Shown: positions 1-5,533 of the stretch, one piece after another
How positions within the stretch are numbered: position 1 is the first letter of the stretch
How the letters are laid out: every line of letters starts with the position of its first letter
NCBI GenBank assembly: GCA_900543585.1
Contig: UQRP01000063.1
Coordinates: forward strand, 1-5,533
Length of the DNA: 5,533 bases
From: an uncultured Prevotella sp.
GTDB taxonomy: Bacteria > Bacteroidota > Bacteroidia > Bacteroidales > Bacteroidaceae
Reading direction: 5' to 3'
Program-made: the position numbers and the translations under genes
Notes under the pieces: generated by a model
The model's input: the letters and a program-made list of their open reading frames with translations, nothing else
Told to the model about the DNA's origin: nothing
The model's database searches: none

Positions 1-61
1 AAAGTAAGATTCGTTTCTATACAAGAGACTTAACTTATCCCGAACTCAGGTTACATGGTAT
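1..61 (+). other. AT-rich lead-in, possible displaced N-terminal coding sequence of the first gene
   Basis: Only 21 of these 60 bases are G or C, much lower than the GC-rich gene that follows. The frame of the downstream gene is closed by a TAA at 5-7. A different plus frame, with codons starting at position 3, is open from the window edge to about 155. Between about 6 and 59 it reads KIRFYTRDLTYPELRLHG, a plausible beta-strand-like segment. It could be the true continuation of the downstream protein, joined by a one-base frameshift between about 50 and 100. It could equally be non-coding leader that happens to be open. No promoter or ribosome binding site is recognisable. Confidence 0.35.
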
Positions 62-1552
62 ATGCTTCGCGGCCGCTATGCCCGCAACCTCAGCCGCAAC
101 GACGAGACCAACGAGGACCTCACCTGGACACTGCCCAGCGGCATCTACACCGTGAAGTTCTACTCCATCGACGACAACGGCGCACACACCTATTATTATA
201 CCATCAGCCGCCCCACGGTGGAATATGACTACATGGCCGAATCCGACGACCGCATACCCACTCGCACCAAGGAAATTATGCAGCCGATGTCGGTGACCGA
301 AAAAGGTGAGACAAAGATAAAATACTGGTACAAGGACATCCCCGCTGTGGGACACCCCGGATACAAAAACACGGAAATCAACATCTATACGGGCACCGAG
401 GAGCAGCAGAGCAAGTTCAAGCCCAACGGCTACACCCTTGAGGCCATCGACAACACCGCAGGCACCAGCAACACCTCGCTGCTTAGCAACTTCCCCGAGA
501 CGGGCCGCTATCGTGTGGTCTACACCCCGGGTCACGGCAACACGCCGAAGTATGTTGAGGAATCGACAACCGACGGCAGTGGCGAGCCCACACTGACATC
601 CTCTACCGATGCGGAATCTGATGCCACACTGCAATGCCTCTTGGGCTTCCGTGCCAAGAACTATGAAGCCAACAGCATCAACGGGACCATGGCCAAGGAA
701 GGTTCTGACGGCGGCACTGAGCTCAATGGCCTCAGCGGCCACTGGACTTCCTATTCCGACGGACTGCCCAGAAAGCGGCCCTCGCTGGTGACGGCATATT
801 ATGCCTCGGGATACCATCTCGACAAGTACGGCAATCTCGATGCTGTCTATCTCACCGAGCTCAGCGGCGACATCCTGCCTGCCAATACGGGCCTCCTGCT
901 GCGATACCCCACCGACGTGACATCGGATCTCAACTACGACTATAAGACCAATGTGACGGTGCTTGGACAGATGGTGAACTCCAACTTCGTCTATATGGAG
1001 CCGGAGAACGCCGAGACGACATCGGCGGTCATCATGCAGCCCTCCGGCACCAACTATCTCATCCCCTTCATCGCCAACGACAACAGCGTCACCATGCACG
1101 ACAAGGAGACGGAATGGAAAGAGCATGCCAACGTGAAGCGGCCCGAGAGCGAGTATATCAACAGCATCCTGGCCTATAGGACCATCAACGACGAGAGCTC
1201 TCAGCCAGTCCTCGACTTCTTCAAGATTGGCGAGTTCAGCACCAACTATGAGTTGCGCAAGAGCTTCCTGAGCATTCCCAAGAACGACCCTAATGTCTCG
1301 GGCGGCGGAGATGTCGTCTTCAACGCCAAGCCGCGCTTTGCCACTGCAACCAACAAGTCAACATGTGTCGTCACCGACCGCATCGATGTCATCTTCGGCA
1401 CCAACCAGCAGGTGCCCACGGGCATCAAAGCCGTCAATATGGACAACAGTGGCGACGACAACGCTCCCTATTACAACCTGCAGGGCATCCGTGTGGAGCA
1501 TCCCACTCACGGCGTCTTCATACACAACGGTAAGAAGGTCGTCATACGCTGA
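62..1552 (+). CDS. Beta-rich surface or secreted protein with C-terminal sorting-type tail, probably 5'-incomplete
   Basis: The readable part is 496 residues and its biochemical function is not recognised. Residues about 20-50 form a small beta unit (TWTLPSGIYTVKFY) and residues about 140-165 a second one. Residues about 188-440 resemble a beta-rich module common near the C-terminus of Bacteroidales surface proteins, with ILPANTGLLLR at 271-281, NYLIPF at 331-336 and KSFLSIP at 400-406. Residues 470-496 (YYNLQGIRV...GVFIHNGKKVVIR) match the tail found on type IX secretion cargo and other surface proteins in Prevotella-like bacteria. ATG 62 is the only start codon in the open frame, but it is unconvincing: there is no signal peptide, although the tail implies export. 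The N-terminus is therefore probably missing, through the window edge or a frameshift. The 44-base gap to the downstream amylase suggests co-transcription and perhaps a glycan-binding role, which is inference from context. Confidence 0.8.
   Translation: MLRGRYARNLSRNDETNEDLTWTLPSGIYTVKFYSIDDNGAHTYYYTISRPTVEYDYMAESDDRIPTRTKEIMQPMSVTEKGETKIKYWYKDIPAVGHPGYKNTEINIYTGTEEQQSKFKPNGYTLEAIDNTAGTSNTSLLSNFPETGRYRVVYTPGHGNTPKYVEESTTDGSGEPTLTSSTDAESDATLQCLLGFRAKNYEANSINGTMAKEGSDGGTELNGLSGHWTSYSDGLPRKRPSLVTAYYASGYHLDKYGNLDAVYLTELSGDILPANTGLLLRYPTDVTSDLNYDYKTNVTVLGQMVNSNFVYMEPENAETTSAVIMQPSGTNYLIPFIANDNSVTMHDKETEWKEHANVKRPESEYINSILAYRTINDESSQPVLDFFKIGEFSTNYELRKSFLSIPKNDPNVSGGGDVVFNAKPRFATATNKSTCVVTDRIDVIFGTNQQVPTGIKAVNMDNSGDDNAPYYNLQGIRVEHPTHGVFIHNGKKVVIR
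1469..1549 (+). other. C-terminal sorting-type tail of the first surface protein
   Basis: This encodes residues 470-496 of the first protein, with the pattern Y-Y-N-L-Q-G-x-R-V, then G-V-F-I, then N-G-K-K-V-V-I-R at the extreme C-terminus. The same pattern ends the neighbouring amylase. Such tails are known as C-terminal domains recognised by type IX secretion in Bacteroidota. Export by that route is inferred, because no secretion genes lie in the window. Confidence 0.65.
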
Positions 1553-1596
1553 GAATGAACATTGAAAACTAACAGATTCAAAAGACTGATACAAAT

Positions 1597-4377
1597 ATGA
1601 AGATAAATACGAAGACCATTCTCCTCACCCTGGCCTTTGGCGTGCTGCCCCTGTGCGCTGGCGCCACGGGCTGGCCGGCCCACTGGGGCGGTGTCATGCT
1701 CCAGGGATTCTACTGGCATTCCTACAACGAGACACAGTGGAAGAATATCAAAGCCAACGCCGACGCCTGGGCGCCTTACTTCGACCTCATCTGGGTACCC
1801 AACAGCGGGCGCAACCGCACCAACCTCAAGGACATGGGATACATGCCCTACTACTTCTTCGACGAGACTTCCTCCTTCGGCGACGAGAATGCACTGAAAG
1901 ATATGATAGCAGCGTATAAAGGCAAGGGCACGGGCTTCATCGAGGATGTCGTCATCAACCACCATGCTGCCAAGACCAACGACCAGTGGTGGGTGTTTCC
2001 ACAGGAGACCTACAACGGCAAGACCTATCAGCTGCTGTCCACGGACATCGTCAAGGACGACGACGGCGGTGCCACGGCCAAGCTCGCCGCCAATGCCGGC
2101 ATTGCCTTGAGTTCCTACGGCGAGGAGACCCTTGGCTCTGTGACCTGCGAGGACTTCAGCGGAGCCCGCGACCTCGACCATAGAAGTGCCAATGTCAACA
2201 AAATCGTCAAGGCCTACGAGAACTTTCTCAAGGACCTCGGCTATATCGGCTTCCGTTACGATATGGCCCGCGGTTTCGCCGGAAAGCATATCAAGGATTA
2301 CAACGCTACTGCCAATCCCCGCTTCTCCGTCGGTGAGGTCTGGGAGAGTGCCCTCGACGGTGACAAAGGTGTGAAAACGTTTATCACGAAATACTGGAAC
2401 AAGGACGACTGGTCCAATGGTGGCTGCACAAGCTACTCTGCTGCCTTCGACTTCCCGCTGAAGTACGGTGCCATCAACTTAGGATTCGGGCACAACAACT
2501 TCACACGCTCGGCCAACTACTTCCTCAACAAGGGTCTCCTTGGCGAGCACCCCACCCTCTCCCGCTACTCAGTGACCTTCGTCGACAACCACGATACTTA
2601 CTATCCCCGCGACGACAACTCCAACACCGACGGCTCCATGCTCTACAACAACCAGTTGGCCGCCAACGCTTATATCCTCGCCATGCCCGGCAACCCCTGC
2701 ATCTTTCTCAAACACTGGCTCAACGCTGAGATGCAGCCGGAACTGAAGAAGATGATTCTGGCCCGCAAGGCTGCCGGTATAGAGAACATGAGCTATATTG
2801 TCGCCGACGGATACGATGACTCCGACGACAACGGCTACTGGGTGAAGGTGCGCGGCAAGGACGACAACCACTATGTCGTCTTCATCGCCGGCAGCGTGGA
2901 GGGTGACATTCCCGATGTCAACAAGGACGACCTCGTACTCGTCTCCTCCGGCACCAACTACGCCTATTACATCTCCCAGGCCTGCGAGAATGACTACGAC
3001 AGCTATACCGCTGATGTCAGCAAGGTGCCCCACTATGCTTATACCGACACCTCCGCCGACGACAATGTCAGCGACGAGGACAAAACACACAAGAACGGCG
3101 ACATCGTCAGCCAGAGCAGCAACATCACTATCTACGTACACTGCAAGGACGGCGAGGCGCCCTATCTCTATTCCTGGGATGGTGGCAACCAGTGGCTCGG
3201 CGCCTGGCCGGGACAGCTGATGACAGAGAGCGAGACGCTCAACGGTGTGAAATTCTTCAAGAAGACTTTCAGCATCCAGGGCGGATGCAGCATCATCTTC
3301 AACAAAGGTCAGGGCAAGGCCCAGACGGCAAACATTGAAGACGTCGCCGGAGACAGCTACTATGAATACGACGGCGCCACCATCTACCGCGACATTACGG
3401 CGGAGATGGCAGGGGCCCACGACAAGCAGGCTACGGGCTATGCTGGCGGAAAGAAGTATATGGTCTACTTCAAGAACGGCATTGGCTTTGGGAAGCCCAG
3501 AGTCTCCTTCCTCACCAGTACGGGGACGAAGATAGCCACCGACACCCTCCAGGCCGTGAAGATGCTCGGTGAGGATTACTATATCTATAGCATCGACGGC
3601 TCTACGGCACCTGCCAAGGTCTCCTTCTCCGATGCCAAGGACAATACCAAGCAAACCTATACCGTCGACTACACGCTCGGTGCGGTCTATAGCAGCACGG
3701 CCAACGGTGTCACCATGGACAATGATGAGAATGAGAAGAAGTCGGTGGCATTCCTCAACGCCCTCTACTCCCACAGCTACACAGCGCTGCGCGCGGGCAC
3801 CGTCATCATGCCCTTCGACTGCAACTTCGTGCAGGTGCGGTCACTCGGCGGAAAGATGTATGCGTTTCATAGTGCCGACAACGGGCTGCTGACCTTCACG
3901 CGCGTCACCACGACCAAGGCCAACACACCCTACCTCTACATCCCCGACAAGACCGGTCAGAGCTTCTTCAACAATGCCATTGGCAAAATCTCCGGTTGGA
4001 CAATGCCGGAACAGACGACCTACAGCACCACGTCGTCGGGCAACTGGACCTTCGAGGGATCGCTTGTCGACACTGAGGTCAGCAGCAATGCCTCGACAGC
4101 CTACTACGGCTATGATGCCACTGACAACGAGTTTGAGAAGGTGGCAGAAGGCAGTAAGGCTACGATTCCCGCAACCGTGTGCTACTTCAAGGTGTCGAGC
4201 TCCACAGGGGCCAAAGCCTATGCCTTCCGCCTCTTCGACAGCACGACATCCATCAACGGCATCACGACAGCAGCCGACAACAGCGCACTGCCCATCTACA
4301 ACCTCTCAGGCCAGCGCGTAGGAAAAGACTATAAAGGCCTCGTCATCATTGGAGGACGAAAGATGATGAAAAGATAA
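1597..4377 (+). CDS. Secreted multidomain alpha-amylase (GH13) with starch-binding module and sorting tail
   Basis: This 926-residue enzyme should hydrolyse internal alpha-1,4 bonds of starch or glycogen outside the cytoplasm. Residues 1-23 are a signal peptide (KINTK, then a hydrophobic core, then AGA). The GH13 barrel spans about 28-395. Its four conserved regions are DVVINH at 117-122, GFRYD with Arg220 and nucleophile Asp222, GEVWE with acid/base Glu247, and FVDNHD with stabiliser Asp333. Domain B lies at about 122-190 and domain C at about 396-460, ending GTNYAYYI. After a polar linker comes a CBM26-like module at about 508-595, with YLYSWDGG, GAWPG, IIFNKG and QT. A weaker similar module lies at about 618-693. 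A beta-rich module (about 715-880) precedes the tail YNLSGQRV...GLVIIGGRKMMKR. The start is supported by the signal peptide and the A-rich upstream sequence. It lies 44 bases after the preceding gene and is followed directly by a terminator. The GH13 call is very secure; exact product specificity is not. Confidence 0.95.
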   Translation: MKINTKTILLTLAFGVLPLCAGATGWPAHWGGVMLQGFYWHSYNETQWKNIKANADAWAPYFDLIWVPNSGRNRTNLKDMGYMPYYFFDETSSFGDENALKDMIAAYKGKGTGFIEDVVINHHAAKTNDQWWVFPQETYNGKTYQLLSTDIVKDDDGGATAKLAANAGIALSSYGEETLGSVTCEDFSGARDLDHRSANVNKIVKAYENFLKDLGYIGFRYDMARGFAGKHIKDYNATANPRFSVGEVWESALDGDKGVKTFITKYWNKDDWSNGGCTSYSAAFDFPLKYGAINLGFGHNNFTRSANYFLNKGLLGEHPTLSRYSVTFVDNHDTYYPRDDNSNTDGSMLYNNQLAANAYILAMPGNPCIFLKHWLNAEMQPELKKMILARKAAGIENMSYIVADGYDDSDDNGYWVKVRGKDDNHYVVFIAGSVEGDIPDVNKDDLVLVSSGTNYAYYISQACENDYDSYTADVSKVPHYAYTDTSADDNVSDEDKTHKNGDIVSQSSNITIYVHCKDGEAPYLYSWDGGNQWLGAWPGQLMTESETLNGVKFFKKTFSIQGGCSIIFNKGQGKAQTANIEDVAGDSYYEYDGATIYRDITAEMAGAHDKQATGYAGGKKYMVYFKNGIGFGKPRVSFLTSTGTKIATDTLQAVKMLGEDYYIYSIDGSTAPAKVSFSDAKDNTKQTYTVDYTLGAVYSSTANGVTMDNDENEKKSVAFLNALYSHSYTALRAGTVIMPFDCNFVQVRSLGGKMYAFHSADNGLLTFTRVTTTKANTPYLYIPDKTGQSFFNNAIGKISGWTMPEQTTYSTTSSGNWTFEGSLVDTEVSSNASTAYYGYDATDNEFEKVAEGSKATIPATVCYFKVSSSTGAKAYAFRLFDSTTSINGITTAADNSALPIYNLSGQRVGKDYKGLVIIGGRKMMKR
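3118..3375 (+). other. CBM26-like starch-binding module within the amylase
   Basis: Residues about 508-593 of the amylase follow the pattern of family 26 starch-binding modules. There is an opening strand (ITIYVH), YLYSWDGG with Trp527, LGAWPG with Trp537, a central strand ending IIFNKG at 566-571, a Gln-Thr pair at 576-577 and a closing YYEYDG at 588-593. The aromatic residues at 523, 525, 527 and 537 are candidates for stacking on glucose rings. A second copy just downstream (about 618-693, starting KKYMVYFKNG) keeps the strand pattern but lacks the GAWPG motif. Confidence 0.75.
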
Positions 4378-4381
4378 AAGC

Positions 4382-4415
4382 AAAAGGCTAAAGCGCAATC
4401 ACGCTTTAGCCTTTT
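4382..4415. terminator. Bidirectional intrinsic terminator shared by amylase and tRNA-Arg
   Basis: The stem is a perfect 14-bp inverted repeat, with arms at 4382-4395 and 4402-4415 and a 6-base loop (CAATCA). The left arm begins with four A and the right arm ends with four T, so the hairpin presents a U-tract in either direction. It begins 5 bases after the amylase stop codon and lies 7 bases past the 3' end of the opposing tRNA gene. It therefore probably ends both convergent transcripts. Confidence 0.92.
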
Positions 4416-4421
4416 CTGTCG

Positions 4422-4493
4422 TACTCCGACTGGGAATCGAACCCAGATCAAAGGTTTAGGAAACCTCCGTTCTATCCATTGAACTATCAGAGC
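4422..4493 (-). tRNA. tRNA-Arg (anticodon CCU)
   Basis: Read on the minus strand, this folds as a complete 72-base tRNA. The 7-bp acceptor stem is GCTCTGA with TCGGAGT (two G-U pairs), followed by TA at positions 8-9. The D-stem is GTTC/GAAC, and the 5-bp anticodon stem is GAGGT/ACCTT with the seven-base loop TTCCTAA. A 4-base variable loop is followed by the T-arm CTGGG-TTCGATT-CCCAG and discriminator A. The anticodon is CCT (complement at 4458-4460), which reads AGG arginine codons. The 3' CCA is not encoded and would be added by the tRNA nucleotidyltransferase. The gene has its own upstream promoter and a terminator immediately after it. Confidence 0.97.
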
Positions 4494-4540
4494 CCATTAA
4501 TTAAAACGCATAACTTGCTGTCTTAGGATGTAAGCCCAAC

Positions 4541-4570
4541 AATTATCGTGGCGCAAAGGTAGCGATAATT
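4541..4570. repeat. 8-bp inverted repeat around the tRNA promoter -7 box
   Basis: AATTATCG at 4541-4548 is the exact inverse of CGATAATT at 4563-4570, with a 14-base spacer. The spacer contains the -7 element of the tRNA-Arg promoter (4554-4561), and the predicted transcription start falls near the left arm. Because one arm lies upstream of the start, it would act as a DNA site (operator-like) rather than as an RNA hairpin. In AT-rich intergenic sequence, chance is a real alternative. Confidence 0.45.
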
Positions 4571-4584
4571 TTCAAGAAAGCAAA
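4554..4584 (-). promoter_or_regulatory. Bacteroidota-type promoter for tRNA-Arg
   Basis: On the minus strand the -33 element TTTG (complement at 4581-4584) is followed by 19 bases and then TACCTTTG (complement at 4554-4561). This is an exact match to the TAnnTTTG -7 consensus of the Bacteroidota primary sigma factor. Transcription would start around 4547-4550, leaving a leader of about 55 bases before the tRNA that RNase P would remove. The promoter begins just beyond the glycosyltransferase stop codon, so the tRNA need not depend on read-through. Confidence 0.8.
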
Positions 4585-4599
4585 GGGAAAGGTGTTTTT

Positions 4600-5358
4600 T
4601 TATCTGAAAGCACCTATAAGCTTTGCTTTCAGCCGTTGCCACAACGCCGGTTTCCAACTGTGCGCACAATAATGGATGGCATAGGACGCAGGAGTGACCT
4701 CGTGCTTGTTGCCCGCAAAAATCTCCGACCGGAAAATCATCATATTGTCGCGCAAGGGCTGGTCGCGGTCCACATACAGAAAACCATATTTCTCCATCAC
4801 CCGCGCATAGATAAAGGGCGAGAGGATGCCCTGCCCCTGCGTGCCGTCGGGCATGGTGAAGGAGCGGTGCTCGTAGTCGTCAAGGACATCCTTGACAAAC
4901 TCACAGCCTGCCTGAGCGCCCATCACAGCCGCCTGAATCTGTATGCCGGAGACATAGCCGTCCTTGATGCGATGGCCCTCGGCGTCTATCATGTCACTTG
5001 ACCCCATGCGCTCCACCTGCGTGGGATGATACTCCATACTGCTGAAGAAGTTGTACTTCAGGAAGTCATCGAAAGGCTTCAATATGACGACATCGGAGTC
5101 AAGATAGATGCCGCCCTCGTGATAGAGTGCGTACATACGGATGTAGTCGGCCGCAAAAGCCCACTTACGCTGTGCGTAAGCCTGCTGCACGTAGGCGGGG
5201 GCTGACTGGATGTCAAAGTTCTGCGTGTTCCACTGCTTGATTTCGTAATCGGGCATCACGCGCTGCCAGGTCTCCATGCAACGACGTATCTTGGCAGGAT
5301 AAGGGTCACCGCTCAGCCAGACGAAATGTATCTTCTTGGGTATCTGTTTGTCTTCCAT
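4600..5358 (-). CDS. GT32-like glycosyltransferase (DXD sugar-binding family)
   Basis: This 252-residue protein probably transfers a sugar from a nucleotide-sugar donor to a polysaccharide or lipid-linked acceptor in the cytoplasm. It has no signal peptide or membrane segment. The N-terminus holds the family signature IPKKIHFVW (6-14). The core DYIRMYALYHEGGIYLDSDV (71-90) contains the DSD metal and nucleotide-sugar motif at 87-89, and the C-terminus has the conserved AIHYCAHSW (227-235). The set matches the Gly_transf_sug / GT32 family, whose bacterial members often build capsule or lipopolysaccharide side chains; the sugar and acceptor cannot be read from the sequence. The ATG at 5358 is chosen. 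A longer version from TTG at 5382 is unlikely because that TTG lies inside the -7 promoter box. The gene appears to stand alone, with its own promoter and no visible terminator before the tRNA promoter. Confidence 0.9.
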   Translation of the reverse strand: MEDKQIPKKIHFVWLSGDPYPAKIRRCMETWQRVMPDYEIKQWNTQNFDIQSAPAYVQQAYAQRKWAFAADYIRMYALYHEGGIYLDSDVVILKPFDDFLKYNFFSSMEYHPTQVERMGSSDMIDAEGHRIKDGYVSGIQIQAAVMGAQAGCEFVKDVLDDYEHRSFTMPDGTQGQGILSPFIYARVMEKYGFLYVDRDQPLRDNMMIFRSEIFAGNKHEVTPASYAIHYCAHSWKPALWQRLKAKLIGAFR

Positions 5359-5379
5359 GTGTATCTTGATAGGTGTCTG

Positions 5380-5411
5380 CAAAAATAGGCATATTTCCCA
5401 AAATGAACAAA
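5380..5411 (-). promoter_or_regulatory. Bacteroidota-type promoter for the glycosyltransferase
   Basis: On the minus strand, TTTG (complement at 5408-5411) is followed by 20 bases and TATTTTTG (complement at 5380-5387), which fits the TTTG / TAnnTTTG consensus with normal spacing. Transcription would start near 5374, leaving an untranslated leader of roughly 15 bases before the ATG at 5358. The position of this box decides the start codon of the gene. The surrounding sequence is AT-rich, so a chance match is possible, but the placement is apt. Confidence 0.65.
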
Positions 5412-5533
5412 TCTTTATACCTTTTTCTTATCTCCCAACGCTTTTAGCCTGCTTTATTCATAGGATGGCACTTTCATGATAATGGTAACAAAATATCGCT
5501 TGCAAAATATACTTGTGAACCTCGACAATATCA
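5412..5533. other. AT-rich intergenic or edge sequence with no decidable gene
   Basis: Nothing here can be called with confidence. Two minus-strand frames run open from the window edge, ending at stops near 5460 (TGA) and 5455 (TAA), and could be the last 24-25 codons of an upstream gene. A plus-strand frame from ATG 5476 or 5482 (MVTKYRLQNILVNLDN) is open to the edge and could be the start of a divergent gene. The three possibilities conflict and none has supporting motifs. No clear hairpin terminator is seen. Confidence 0.4.

Noticed and set aside
69..76. GCGGCCGC, a NotI site, close to the point where GC content jumps
   Set aside because: It could hint at a cloning or chimeric junction, but the site is in frame with plausible coding sequence and can occur by chance in GC-rich DNA; no vector sequence is seen.
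35..1126. Long minus-strand open frame of 363 codons opposite the first gene
   Set aside because: It is an antisense shadow of a GC-rich gene. Its translation is rich in low-complexity Val/Gly/Ala/His runs with no motif, while the plus frame has clear surface-protein features.
1648..1662. Possible lipoprotein signal (Leu-Pro-Leu-Cys) in the amylase leader
   Set aside because: The residue before the Cys is Leu rather than Gly, Ala or Ser, and a good signal peptidase I site (AGA) follows directly.
1507..2289. Minus-strand open frame of 260 codons spanning the junction of the two plus-strand genes
   Set aside because: It overlaps two supported coding regions, lacks its own promoter or motifs, and reads as antisense composition.
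2569..3774. Minus-strand open frame of 401 codons opposite the amylase
   Set aside because: It lies wholly inside a secure GH13 gene. Its composition (Val/Gly/Asp-rich, no recognisable domain) is what antisense of such codon usage produces.
4591..4626. Short inverted repeat GAAAGC...GCTTTC at the end of the glycosyltransferase gene as a terminator
   Set aside because: It is only 6 bp with a long loop inside the coding end, and on the gene's strand it is followed by an A-run, not a T-run.
4636..5001. Plus-strand open frame of 121 codons within the glycosyltransferase
   Set aside because: It is antisense to conserved GT32-like motifs and has no recognisable features or promoter of its own.

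Overview
The window looks like chromosomal DNA from a member of the Bacteroidota, most likely a Prevotella-type Bacteroidales. Three things point there. Both minus-strand transcription units start at promoters of the TTTG / TAnnTTTG kind used by the Bacteroidota primary sigma factor. Two consecutive proteins end in a tail of the form YNLxGxRV...G(V/L)xIxxGxKxxxR, which is typical of surface and secreted proteins in this group. The start regions are A-rich and lack a clear Shine-Dalgarno sequence.

Left part, plus strand (about 1-4377): two genes 44 bases apart that probably form one transcript. The first (62-1552) encodes a beta-rich protein with a C-terminal sorting-type tail. It has no visible signal peptide, and it probably lost its N-terminus at the window edge or through a frameshift in the first about 100 bases. 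The second (1597-4377) is a complete 926-residue secreted alpha-amylase: signal peptide, GH13 catalytic barrel with all three catalytic acids, domain C, a CBM26-like starch-binding module, a second degenerate module, a beta-rich surface-protein module and a tail like that of the first gene. Together they suggest starch degradation at or outside the cell surface, with export probably through the type IX secretion system.

Middle (4378-4600): a perfect 14-bp hairpin flanked by an A-run and a T-run serves as a shared terminator between the amylase unit and a convergent tRNA-Arg(CCU) gene on the minus strand. The tRNA has its own well-formed promoter, around which lies an 8-bp inverted repeat.

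Right part, minus strand (4600-5411): a GT32-like glycosyltransferase of 252 residues with its own promoter. The promoter position rules out an upstream TTG start. The last about 120 bases are AT-rich and hold no gene that can be decided.

No mobile element, CRISPR array or clearly new multi-gene system is visible. The most useful leads are the broken 5' end of the first gene, the plant-type look of the amylase catalytic core in a probable T9SS cargo protein, and the inverted repeat around the tRNA promoter.
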